Shown: positions 44,544 to 52,110 of the stretch, in pieces
Numbering within the stretch: the first letter of the stretch is position 1
Layout of the letters: each line of letters begins with the position of its first letter
Assembly: GCA_045535305.1 (NCBI GenBank)
Contig: JAZSLJ010000007.1
Span: 8,868 to 72,867, forward strand
DNA length: 64,000 nt
Direction: 5' to 3'
Origin: UBA1081 sp045535305
Lineage (GTDB): Bacteria; Bacillota; Clostridia; Oscillospirales; Acutalibacteraceae
Position numbers and translations under genes: made by a program
The notes under the pieces: model-generated
The model's input: the letters and a program-made list of their open reading frames with translations, nothing else
The model's database searches: none
Told to the model about the DNA's origin: nothing

Positions 44544-45377
44544 ATGGACAAAAGAATGTGCATAAATCTGATTGAATCAACAATTCCGTTTATTGAACAG
44601 CTCCCTATTATAAAAAATGCAGGATTTGACGGCATTTTTTTGGATTGGGAAAGAAATATTGACTTACAGCCGATTATAAACAAAGCAAGAGAGCTTGGGC
44701 TGTATGTGCAGTCGCTCCACGCACCTTTTTACGGAATGGACGATATATTTCACGATGATAAGGGCAGTCTTGCAGACAAAATGATAAACGACCTTATGGG
44801 GTCAATAGATTCCTGTGCCGAATTCGGTATCGAGCTGGTTATTTTTCATGCTGTTATCGGCATGGACAATCACTCCCCCAACGAAAAAGGACTTGAAAGA
44901 ATTAAAAAAGTTATTGAACACGCCGCTGAAAAGAATGTTCGTATTGCATTTGAAAACACAGAGGGTGAAGAATATCTCAAAGCAATTCTTGACCGCTACG
45001 GCGACAGAGAACATATAGGTTTTTGCTATGATTCGGGACACGCAATGTGTTACAACTCCGGAAGTGATATATTAGGCAAATTCGGCAAGTATCTTTTTTC
45101 AACGCATCTCAACGACAATATGGGACAGACCGAAGACGAAATAACATTCCACGATGATAACCATATGCTCCCCTTTGACGGAATTGGAGATTGGGAGAAA
45201 ATTGCAAAACAGCTTAAAGAAAATAATTTCCAAGGTCCGTTTACATTTGAGCTTGTCAAAGGCAACCGCCCCAACAGAAACACAAACGACAGATATGTTG
45301 AAATGACCTTTGAAGAATATATCAAAGAGGCATACGAGAGAGCCGATAAGTTCAGGGAGATTTATGATAAACAATAA
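44544..45377 (+). CDS. Sugar phosphate isomerase/epimerase-like TIM-barrel protein
   Basis: The 277-residue protein belongs to the xylose isomerase-like TIM-barrel family (AP endonuclease 2 fold): SLHAPFYGMD, IAFENTEGEEYL, GFCYDSGHAM and FSTHLNDNMG. The metal-binding Glu, Asp and His residues sit at the expected strand ends. Members isomerise or epimerise sugars or act on inositol derivatives; the substrate is not readable. ATG at 44544 with GGAGGTG upstream. The last two codons and stop (AAA CAA TAA) are part of the recurring motif that starts the adjacent repeat. Confidence 0.8.
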   Translation: MDKRMCINLIESTIPFIEQLPIIKNAGFDGIFLDWERNIDLQPIINKARELGLYVQSLHAPFYGMDDIFHDDKGSLADKMINDLMGSIDSCAEFGIELVIFHAVIGMDNHSPNEKGLERIKKVIEHAAEKNVRIAFENTEGEEYLKAILDRYGDREHIGFCYDSGHAMCYNSGSDILGKFGKYLFSTHLNDNMGQTEDEITFHDDNHMLPFDGIGDWEKIAKQLKENNFQGPFTFELVKGNRPNRNTNDRYVEMTFEEYIKEAYERADKFREIYDKQ

Positions 45378-45525
45378 TTCATCGGCTGATGCCGATAAAA
45401 ATTAGTAATTAGTAATTAGCAATGAGTAATGGTGGAAAGGGCGTTGCCCTTTAACCCAATTTATATAATTTAAGCCCGTAGTGCTTCCTTAATTGCTCAT
45501 TGCTCCCTGCTCATTGCTCATTAAA
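45369..45525. repeat. Intergenic repeat E4 (hairpin, TAATTAG-rich arm, core hairpin)
   Basis: It begins with AAACAATAATTCA (45369-45381), which overlaps the stop of the isomerase gene. A perfect mini-hairpin ATCGGC-TGAT-GCCGAT follows. Then come arms of reiterated AGTAATTAG and GCTCATT units around the core hairpin AAAGGGC-GTT-GCCCTTT (45436-45452) and a decayed second core hairpin (AAGCCC-GTA-GTGCTT). The same core occurs at 26963-26979, 52028-52044 and 63848-63893. Confidence 0.7.
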
Positions 45526-45531
45526 CAATAA

Positions 45532-45560
45532 CCGCACCGAGTAAATCGGTGCGGATTATT
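45532..45560. terminator. Bidirectional terminator near the eutH end
   Basis: CCGCACCGA (45532-45540) pairs with TCGGTGCGG (45546-45554), flanked by AACAATAA and its complement TTATTGTT. The same hairpin sequence recurs at 46886 and 47573. Confidence 0.75.
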
Positions 45561-45561
45561 G

Positions 45562-46638
45562 TTATTTTACTGATTTTTCTGCTCTCTTATACATAAAATT
45601 CGCAGCCACAAGAGCGGCAATTCCGCCAACGAGCTTTCCTGCTATCATTGCGGGCAGATATTCCTTATCAAATGCCATTGTAAAAGCAAGGTGATCCCCG
45701 AAAACAAAAGATGCTGATACCGTGAATGCCATATTCATCATTCTGCCTTTTTCGTTCATTTTGGCTGCAAGGTCGAAGGTGGGGATGCTGTTTGCAAGTG
45801 ATGAAACAAGTCCGAGCACGCTGTTTTCATCAATATTGATTTTGTTGCCGATTACCGTAAAGGGCTTTCTGCAGATCTTTGAGATAAACGCTATAAAGGG
45901 AAAAACGCCCGCAAGAATAACGGCAATACCTGCAACTGTTGCGAATCCGTCCTCAACAGGTGTCATACCGGGTATAAGAGTTATGTCTGTTATATACTCA
46001 AATATACCTGCTGCAAGACCGACTGTGATTATTATTATAACAATTTTGCCGATAATACCGAATATTTTGCGGCACAGATCAGGCTTGACGGCAAGACCGA
46101 TACAGGTAATCAATGCTACAAACAGAACGGGTATAAGATTAAGCATAAGCGTGCCGAAGGATATGCCAAGCATAAGACCTGACACAATACAGCCCACGGG
46201 CATTGTAGCTATACCGCAAAGAATACCGTTAAGCACCTCTCTGTGATATTTTTCGTCAATAGTTTTGAGTGCAACGGGCACTGTAAAGCATATTGTACAG
46301 CCCATCATAGATGCCACAACAAGTCCGTTGAAGCTGCCTATTACATCGTCGGATGCCAGCACCTGCGAAATTGCAGCACCGCCCATATCGTTTGCTATAA
46401 AGCTGCCGATAAAGGACATATCTATATGCGTAAGGCTGCACATCGGCTCCAATACGGGAGTAAGCACCTGTGCAAGTGTGGGTGCAATACATATCATACC
46501 GACCATAGCAAGGGACAATGAGCCGCACGCCAGAATACCCTTTTCGAACTCCTCACCCAATTTAAGGTGATTGCCCGTTATGCGGTCAACGGCACCGATA
46601 ACAGCAAAAACTGCAAATATCATTTCAAGAACTGCCAT
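45562..46638 (-). CDS. eutH: EutH-type ethanolamine transporter
   Basis: The 358-residue membrane protein has about ten hydrophobic segments and family blocks such as MSFIGSFIANDMGGAAISQ, GCTICFTVPVALK and SFVFGDHLAFTMAF. EutH imports ethanolamine (or its protonated form) at low supply. No other eut gene is in the window, so it may serve phosphatidylethanolamine-derived or another amine. The ATG at 46638 has GGAG 8 bases upstream; an extension upstream (82 residues) covers only its promoter region and is rejected. Confidence 0.88.
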   Translation of the reverse strand: MAVLEMIFAVFAVIGAVDRITGNHLKLGEEFEKGILACGSLSLAMVGMICIAPTLAQVLTPVLEPMCSLTHIDMSFIGSFIANDMGGAAISQVLASDDVIGSFNGLVVASMMGCTICFTVPVALKTIDEKYHREVLNGILCGIATMPVGCIVSGLMLGISFGTLMLNLIPVLFVALITCIGLAVKPDLCRKIFGIIGKIVIIIITVGLAAGIFEYITDITLIPGMTPVEDGFATVAGIAVILAGVFPFIAFISKICRKPFTVIGNKINIDENSVLGLVSSLANSIPTFDLAAKMNEKGRMMNMAFTVSASFVFGDHLAFTMAFDKEYLPAMIAGKLVGGIAALVAANFMYKRAEKSVK

Positions 46639-46668
46639 AAAATTTCTCCGAATAATTTTTTCCGATGT

Positions 46669-46697
46669 AGTATAACATAAAAAATAAATTAAATCAA
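46669..46697 (-). promoter_or_regulatory. Promoter of eutH
   Basis: On the minus strand TTGATT (46692-46697), 17 bases, TATACT (46669-46674), about 30 bases before the start codon. Confidence 0.6.
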
Positions 46698-46769
46698 TAA
46701 ATAAGTAGTTTATACAAAAAATAAACCGTACAAATTTATATGATTTCGCAAAAAGGTTATTGCAATTCC

Positions 46770-46850
46770 GTAGGGAATGCCCATTGGGCATTCCGTGCCG
46801 ATTTTGAAATATAGCCACATAAAAAACGGACCGCCAATGGCGGTCCCTAC
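46770..46850. repeat. REP-like pair of GC-rich hairpins
   Basis: The gap of about 340 bases between eutH and the small lipoprotein gene holds no ORF. It contains two perfect hairpins with 3-nt loops, GGAATGCCC-ATT-GGGCATTCC and GGACCGCC-AAT-GGCGGTCC, about 40 bases apart and embedded in A/T-rich sequence. Their GC content is unlike the surroundings. They look like a dispersed repetitive palindrome, though no second copy is in the window. Confidence 0.6.
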
Positions 46851-46885
46851 TATATAAATTCAATTTTCTGCAAAGATAAAACAAA

Positions 46886-46912
46886 CCGCACCGATTACTC
46901 GGTGCGGGATTT
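46886..46912. terminator. Copy of the CCGCACCGA hairpin, upstream of eutH
   Basis: CCGCACCGA (46886-46894) pairs with TCGGTGCGG (46899-46907), followed by GATTTT. The 30-base segment is the same as that at 47571-47600. It may end the minus-strand lipoprotein transcript. Confidence 0.55.
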
Positions 46913-46979
46913 TGAGCGCACTCTGAATTTTCATAATCAAGATTACATAAACTACAATAAAGATTATCCGTATTTTTAA

Positions 46980-47177
46980 TTAATCAAGATAATTCCAATA
47001 TTTCCCGTTTCCGTAAAGATCATCTTCATCATAATGACCATTGCCATTATCATCATAGTACCCATCCTGATTATAACTGTTTCCATTACTGTCTGTATAC
47101 CATGTTGATTCACTTCCACAACTTCCTAAAATCGAAAAAAACACAACTAATGCAATAAATATAATTATACCTTTCAT
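46980..47177 (-). CDS. Small lipoprotein of unknown function
   Basis: The 65-residue precursor has a hydrophobic signal (residues 1-17) and a lipobox LGSC with the lipidated Cys near residue 20. The mature part of about 45 residues is very rich in Tyr, Asp, Asn and Gly (SNGNSYNQDGYYDDNGNGHY) and may bind metal or carbohydrate. AAGGAGG precedes the ATG at 47177; a longer reading lacks a signal. It is transcribed from a consensus promoter under two palindromic operators shared with a divergent XRE regulator. No family is recognised. Confidence 0.7.
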   Translation of the reverse strand: MKGIIIFIALVVFFSILGSCGSESTWYTDSNGNSYNQDGYYDDNGNGHYDEDDLYGNGKYWNYLD

Positions 47178-47293
47178 AAACTTCACCTCCTTATTTCCTG
47201 AATGTTTTTTCAACAAACGGATAATAATTAAAAACAACAGTCAACTCAGCTCAAGCTTGACAGTTACACAAAAACCAAGTACTTTTGAATAAT

Positions 47294-47348
47294 ATTATAC
47301 ACCACTTTTGGTGTAAATGTCAATACACTAAATGTGGTGTATTATAAT
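47294..47348. promoter_or_regulatory. Divergent promoter region with two ACACCA/TGGTGT operators
   Basis: On the minus strand TTGACA (47318-47323), 18 bases, TATAAT (47294-47299) drives the lipoprotein gene. On the plus strand TATAAT (47343-47348) lies before the XRE gene. Palindrome ACACCA-CTTT-TGGTGT (47299-47314) sits in the lipoprotein promoter, and the near-palindrome ACACTA-AATG-TGGTGT (47325-47340) in the regulator's. Their centres are 26 bases apart, so both promoters are probably bound by the XRE protein. Confidence 0.7.
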
Positions 47349-47364
47349 TTTATTGGTGATAATT

Positions 47365-47571
47365 ATGAAAGAATATCCTGAAATAATACGGGAGCTTCGT
47401 GAAGATAATGATTTGAATCAAAGTGATGTTGCCGAAATTCTCGGTACTACTCAACAAGTATATTCACGCTATGAAAAAGGAATAAATGAAATACCCGTAA
47501 GGCACATCATCACTCTTTGCAAATTTTACAAAGTAAGTGCCGATTATATCTTAGGACTTAAACAACAATAA
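47365..47571 (+). CDS. Small XRE-family HTH regulator, second copy
   Basis: The 68-residue single-domain regulator has LREDNDLNQSDVAEILGT, then QQVYSRYEKGINEIPVRHI and ADYILGL. It shares the LREDND start and DYIL end with the 31969-32181 protein. ATG at 47365 is preceded by GGTGAT; an ATG 11 codons earlier falls in the promoter. It faces the small lipoprotein gene and most likely represses it and itself. Confidence 0.8.
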   Translation: MKEYPEIIRELREDNDLNQSDVAEILGTTQQVYSRYEKGINEIPVRHIITLCKFYKVSADYILGLKQQ

Positions 47572-47572
47572 A

Positions 47573-47603
47573 CCGCACCGATTACTCGGTGCGGGATTTT
47601 TTA
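47573..47603 (+). terminator. Terminator of the second XRE regulator
   Basis: CCGCACCGA (47573-47581) pairs with TCGGTGCGG (47586-47594), then GATTTTTTATTT. It starts right at the gene's stop codon. Confidence 0.8.
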
Positions 47604-47954
47604 TTTATTGTTTTTTGCTGTTTTACAGGAAGCGACAAGTGCGGCTTTTATTCTTGAACATAAATTCTCTAATTGTTTATATTGTTGTTCATCAATATAT
47701 TTTGTTCTGTATAATATCAGCAACCAATACGATGTTTCGTTTGCCTCTTTAAGTGCAATTTCAAATTTTGCAATAAAATCAGCCTTACTGTGAGCATATT
47801 GTGCCTCGTGAATATTTGCACCGATGCTTGTTCCGCTGCGACAAATCTGATTTGCAATTACAGATTACTGTTTCGATTTCAATATTTTTACCAATTCAAC
47901 AATTTTCACTGAAAAATCTATTGATAAATCTACAAGCAAATTGCTTTCTTTTAT
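47601..47954 (-). pseudogene. Broken four-helix-bundle (S23/IVS-type) protein gene
   Basis: The minus-strand frame of 118 codons reads as a four-helix-bundle protein: after the stop it has QICRSGTSIGANIHEAQYAH, then SKADFIAKFEIALKEANETSY. This is the family signature of proteins often encoded in 23S rRNA insertions or free on chromosomes. Two lesions are seen in one otherwise open frame: the expected start is ATA (47952-47954) with GGAG 8 bases before it, and codon 30 is TAA (47865-47867). Family function is unknown. Confidence 0.75.
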
Positions 47955-47972
47955 ACCGCTAACTCCTATAAA

Positions 47973-48178
47973 GATGATAGTTTAATCTTTGATTAAAATG
48001 ATAGTGCAACAAGTTGCAATGATGGATTGAATGTAAACATTCAAAATGATGGGATGGTTGCAATCATTTGTCGAAGACAACCATCATTTGCGTAAGCAAC
48101 TATCATAAACAAAGTGTCATCATTTGCCGAAGGCAACCATCATTTTGATTAAAAAATAATGAATTATTTTTTAATCAA
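47973..48178. repeat. Mirror-symmetric hairpin array 2 (separator ATGATRG / CYATCAT)
   Basis: Short hairpins alternate with a 7-nt separator. Left half: ATGATAG, TTTAATC-TTT-GATTAAA, ATGATAG, TGCAA-CAAG-TTGCA, ATGATGG, TTGAATG-TAAA-CATTCAA, ATGATGG. Near 48053-48061 the separator flips to CCATCAT or CTATCAT and separates TTGTC-GAA-GACAA, TTGC-GTAA-GCAA, one decayed unit and TTGCC-GAA-GGCAA. The last unit is a perfect 16-bp hairpin (48145-48160 with 48163-48178) overlapping the 3' codons of gpmI and serving as its terminator. Confidence 0.75.
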
Positions 48179-49681
48179 AGACTCGCCTGTCATTTCTTTG
48201 GGCTGTGCAAGTCCCATCATATCAAGGAGTGTGGGGCAAAGGTCGCAGAGTCTGCCGCCGTCCTTAAGAGGAGCTGTCTGTCCGATTGTAACAACGGGTA
48301 CGGGATTTGTTGAGTGAGGTGTAAATGCCTCGCCGTTTTCATCAATCATCTTATCAGCGTTACCGTGGTCAGCTGTGATAATCATTTTACCGTCCATTTT
48401 TGCAACTGCATCTGCGAGTCTGCCAACGCACTCGTCAACAGCTTCTACTGCTGCAACAGCTGCATCAAAAATACCTGTATGGCCAACCATATCGCAGTTT
48501 GCGTAGTTGATGATGATAACATCATACTTGCCGCTGAGAACCTGCTCAACAACTGCATCTGTTACCTCATATGCACTCATTTCGGGCTTCAAATCAAATG
48601 TTGCAACGTCGGGAGAATTAATAAGAATTCTGTCCTCACCGGGGAACTGAGCTTCAACACCGCCGTTAAAGAAGAATGTTACGTGAGCATACTTCTGTGT
48701 TTCTGCAATACGGAGCTGTGTAAGACCGAGTGATGAAACGTATTCACCCATTGTCATAGTAAGGTCTTCGTTAGCAAATGCAACTGTTACATTAGGCATT
48801 GTTGCATCGTACTGTGTCATACAAACATAGTTAAGGGGGAAGAAGCCATTTCTTCTCTCAAAACCGTTGAAATCGGGGTCAACGAACATTCTTGTAAGCT
48901 GTCTTGCTCTGTCGGGACGGAAATTGAAGCAGATAACGGAGTCATTCTCCTTAATCATACCCTCTTTATCAATAACAACGGGAACAACAAACTCGTCTGT
49001 TACGCCGTTTGCGTAGGATTCTGCCATAGCCTTTACAGGGCAGTCGCACTGATTGCCTTCGCCGTAAACCATAGCTGCATAAGCCTTTTCTTCTCTGTCC
49101 CATGCAAAATCTCTGTCCATAGCGTAGTATCTGCCGGAGATTGTTGCAATTTTACCGAGACCTGTTGCACTGAATTTATCAAGGCAATCCTGCATAAAGC
49201 CTTTACCTGATTCAACGGAAACATCACGGCCGTCTGTGATAGCGTGAACATAAACCTTGTCAAGACCCTTTGCCTTAGCCATATCAATAAGACCGAAAAG
49301 GTGCTCAATGTGGCTGTGAACACCGCCGTCGGAAAGAAGACCAACAAGGTGAAGTGCTGTTCCCTTTGCTTTACAAGCATCCATAGCATCGGAAAGAGCT
49401 TTTACGTTTGCAAGCTCGCCGTCCTTGATTGTTTTTGAAATTTTAACGAGCATCTGGTAAACAACACGACCTGCGCCGATGTTTGTATGACCAACCTCAG
49501 AGTTACCCATCTGACCGTCGGGAAGACCTACGTCAAGACCTGATGCACCGATGAGTGTGTGAGGATTTTCTGCAAAAATTTTATCAAGGCAGGGAGTTTT
49601 TGCAAATTCAATTGCATTTCCCTTTGCTCCGGGATTTGAGCCGAAGCCGTCCATTATACAAAGAACATATGGTTTTTTCAT
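48164..49681 (-). CDS. gpmI: 2,3-bisphosphoglycerate-independent phosphoglycerate mutase
   Basis: The 505-residue enzyme is an alkaline-phosphatase-fold mutase: CIMDGFG with metal-binding Asp11, GNSEVGHTNIGAG with the phosphorylated Ser61, HAITDGRDV, and TADHGNAD near the C terminus. It interconverts 3- and 2-phosphoglycerate. It follows tpiA by 54 bases in the pgk-tpiA-gpmI operon. The last codons and stop lie in the large hairpin of the adjacent repeat array. Confidence 0.95.
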   Translation of the reverse strand: MKKPYVLCIMDGFGSNPGAKGNAIEFAKTPCLDKIFAENPHTLIGASGLDVGLPDGQMGNSEVGHTNIGAGRVVYQMLVKISKTIKDGELANVKALSDAMDACKAKGTALHLVGLLSDGGVHSHIEHLFGLIDMAKAKGLDKVYVHAITDGRDVSVESGKGFMQDCLDKFSATGLGKIATISGRYYAMDRDFAWDREEKAYAAMVYGEGNQCDCPVKAMAESYANGVTDEFVVPVVIDKEGMIKENDSVICFNFRPDRARQLTRMFVDPDFNGFERRNGFFPLNYVCMTQYDATMPNVTVAFANEDLTMTMGEYVSSLGLTQLRIAETQKYAHVTFFFNGGVEAQFPGEDRILINSPDVATFDLKPEMSAYEVTDAVVEQVLSGKYDVIIINYANCDMVGHTGIFDAAVAAVEAVDECVGRLADAVAKMDGKMIITADHGNADKMIDENGEAFTPHSTNPVPVVTIGQTAPLKDGGRLCDLCPTLLDMMGLAQPKEMTGESLIKK

Positions 49682-49735
49682 AATTATATCATTCCTTTAA
49701 AAATCGGGCAGGTATTTCTCCTGCCCTAAATATTA

Positions 49736-50503
49736 TTATTTTGAAGCAGCTTTTACGATAATTGAGAAATCTGCAGCTTTAAGAGATGCGCCGCCGATAA
49801 GACCGCCGTCAACATCCTCCTGTGCAAGAAGCTCATCAGCATTAGCAGCGTTCATTGAACCGCCGTACTGAACAACCATTTTATCAGCAGCAGCCTTGCC
49901 GTAAAGCTCTGCTACACACTCTCTGATAGCGTGGTTAACTTCGTTTGCCTGTTCAGCAGTAGCTGTTACACCTGTGCCGATTGCCCATACAGGCTCGTAT
50001 GCGATGATGATGTTTGCAAGCTCTGCTTCGGAAACACCGCCAAGAGCAATCTTTGTCTGCATACGTACGATTTCTTCTGTAATGCCCTGATTTCTCTGTT
50101 CAAGGTATTCACCAACACAAAGAATTACGGTAAGACCTGCATCAAGAGCAGCTCTTGTTCTCTTCTGAACTGTTACGTCTGTTTCACCGAAATACTGTCT
50201 TCTCTCTGAATGACCGATGATAACGTAAGGAACGCCGATTTCTTTGAGCATTTTTGCAGAAACTTCACCTGTGAAAGCACCGCTTTCTGCCCAATGGCAG
50301 TTTTCAACACCGATTTTGATGTTTGAGCCCTCTGCTGCTTCCATAGCTGCAAATACGTCAATATAAGGAACGCAAAGAACAACATCACAATCTGCACCTG
50401 CTACGAGAGGCTTCATTTCTTCAATAATAGCCTTTGTTTCAGCAGGAGTTTTATTCATTTTCCAGTTACCTGCGATAACTGCTTTACGAAGAGCTTTATT
50501 CAT
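49736..50503 (-). CDS. tpiA: Triosephosphate isomerase
   Basis: The 255-residue enzyme has AGNWKMNKT with the catalytic Lys, VIIGHSERR with the catalytic His, AYEPVWAIGTG with the catalytic Glu, and the phosphate-binding YGGSMN and GGLIGGASL. ATG at 50503 follows AAAGGAT; a TTG six codons earlier would overlap this ribosome site and is rejected. It is 71 bases after pgk. Confidence 0.95.
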   Translation of the reverse strand: MNKALRKAVIAGNWKMNKTPAETKAIIEEMKPLVAGADCDVVLCVPYIDVFAAMEAAEGSNIKIGVENCHWAESGAFTGEVSAKMLKEIGVPYVIIGHSERRQYFGETDVTVQKRTRAALDAGLTVILCVGEYLEQRNQGITEEIVRMQTKIALGGVSEAELANIIIAYEPVWAIGTGVTATAEQANEVNHAIRECVAELYGKAAADKMVVQYGGSMNAANADELLAQEDVDGGLIGGASLKAADFSIIVKAASK

Positions 50504-50574
50504 TTGAATATATCCTTTCAATATGTAGTGAAGAACGATTGCTCATTCTTCACCTACTTTAGTTTTATTTAAAA

Positions 50575-51777
50575 TTACTTGTTGTCGATGCAAGCGATAC
50601 CGGGAAGATCTTTACCCTCAAGGAATTCGAGAGAGGCGCCGCCGCCTGTTGAAACGTGAGTCATCTTGTCGTTGAAGCCGAGCTTCTTAACAGCTGCTGC
50701 TGAGTCGCCGCCGCCGATGATTGAAACTGCGCCTGCATCTGTTGCAGCTGCAACAGCGTTAGCAACTGAAATTGTACCTGATGCAAACTTTTCCCACTCA
50801 GAAACACCCATAGGTCCGTTCCAGATAACTGTGCCAGCACCCTGGAGTGCTTCAGCAAAGAGTTCTTCTGACTTAGGACCGATGTCAAGACCCATCCAAC
50901 CGTCGGGAATCTTGTCGCTGTCTACGATTTCACATTCTGTATCGGGCTTGTATTCTGTACCAATTCTGTTATCAATGGGAATAAGGAACTTAACGCCCTT
51001 TTCTTCAGCAAGCTTCATCATGCTCTTGGCAAGCTCAATCTTATCTTCTTCACAGATTGATGTACCAACTGAATGGCCCTGTGCTGCGAAGAATGTGTAA
51101 GCCATACCGCCGCCTACGATAAGAGTATCAACCTTTTCCATAAGGTTTTCGATAACGCCGATTTTGTCAGAAACCTTTGCACCGCCGAGGATAGCAACGA
51201 AGGGTCTTGCAGGATCTTCAAGAGCCTTACCCATAACGTCAACTTCCTTCTGCATAAGGTAGCCGATAGCTGACTCCTCAACAAAAGCTGCTACACCTGC
51301 TGTTGAAGAATGTGCTCTGTGAGCTGAACCGAAAGCATCGTTTACAAAAATATCTGCAAGAGCAGCAAACTTTTTGCTGAGCTCTTCATCGTTCTTTGTT
51401 TCGCCCTTTTCAAAACGTACGTTTTCAAGGAGCATAGCTTCGCCGTCTTTGAGTTCTGCAGCGAGAGCCTGTGCAGACTCGCCTACTACGTCCTTTGCAA
51501 GCTTAACCTCGATACCGAGATACTTTGAAAGACATTCTGCAACGGGTGCCATTGAGAATTCGGGGTTGAATTCACCCTTAGGTCTGCCAAGGTGAGAGCA
51601 AAGGATAACTTTTGCATTGTTATCAAGCAAATACTTGATTGTGGGAAGAGAAGCAACTACTCTCTTATCGCTTGTGATAACGCCGTTTTCCATTTTAACG
51701 TTGAAATCACAACGTACAAGCACTTTCTTGCCTGCAACATTTAAATTTTCAATAGTTTTCTTGTTTAAAACGCTCAT
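50575..51777 (-). CDS. pgk: Phosphoglycerate kinase
   Basis: The 400-residue enzyme has VLVRCDFNVKMENG, the substrate-binding LCSHLGRPKG, LLENVRFEKGE and the C-terminal GGGDSAAAVKKLG nucleotide loop. It makes ATP and 3-phosphoglycerate from 1,3-bisphosphoglycerate. It opens the glycolytic set; no gap gene is adjacent. Ribosome site AAGGAG precedes the start. Confidence 0.95.
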   Translation of the reverse strand: MSVLNKKTIENLNVAGKKVLVRCDFNVKMENGVITSDKRVVASLPTIKYLLDNNAKVILCSHLGRPKGEFNPEFSMAPVAECLSKYLGIEVKLAKDVVGESAQALAAELKDGEAMLLENVRFEKGETKNDEELSKKFAALADIFVNDAFGSAHRAHSSTAGVAAFVEESAIGYLMQKEVDVMGKALEDPARPFVAILGGAKVSDKIGVIENLMEKVDTLIVGGGMAYTFFAAQGHSVGTSICEEDKIELAKSMMKLAEEKGVKFLIPIDNRIGTEYKPDTECEIVDSDKIPDGWMGLDIGPKSEELFAEALQGAGTVIWNGPMGVSEWEKFASGTISVANAVAAATDAGAVSIIGGGDSAAAVKKLGFNDKMTHVSTGGGASLEFLEGKDLPGIACIDNK

Positions 51778-51819
51778 TGTAAAATCTCCTTATATAAAGA
51801 ATTTTTATAACTAAACTGA

Positions 51820-51856
51820 CACAATATATTTTATTATATTGTGAAAAATTTATCAA
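51820..51856 (-). promoter_or_regulatory. Promoter of pgk-tpiA-gpmI with palindromic overlap
   Basis: On the minus strand TTGATA (51851-51856), 17 bases, TAAAAT (51828-51833). A 9-bp inverted repeat CACAATATA/TATATTGTG (51820-51828 and 51835-51843) covers the -10 and is a candidate operator for a glycolytic repressor. Confidence 0.5.
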
Positions 51857-51990
51857 GTGGCAATTCCGCCAAATCATTAAATGCGGTAAGCACAATTATT
51901 TGTATATATAATATACCCAAATTAATGCATTATAGGCACAGTATAACAATTTTTATAGCAAAATGCAATATTAATAAACAAGAATTTATC

Positions 51991-52110
51991 TAATTAACAA
52001 TGTACAATGTATAATGTACAATGAAGGAAAGGGCTTCGCCCTTTAACCCGATTTTTATAATTCAATAATTGTACATTGTAAATTGTACATTGTACATTAA
52101 ATTATTGTTT
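51991..52110. repeat. Intergenic repeat E2, inverted copy of E1
   Basis: Arms of ACAATGTA/TGTACATT units flank the core hairpin AAAGGGC-TTC-GCCCTTT (52028-52044) followed by AACCCGATTT. The right end is TAAATTATTGTTT (52098-52110), the complement of the 13-bp terminus seen at 26897. This terminus overlaps and supplies the last codons and stop of the GT2/TagF gene. The left terminus is degraded. Confidence 0.75.
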
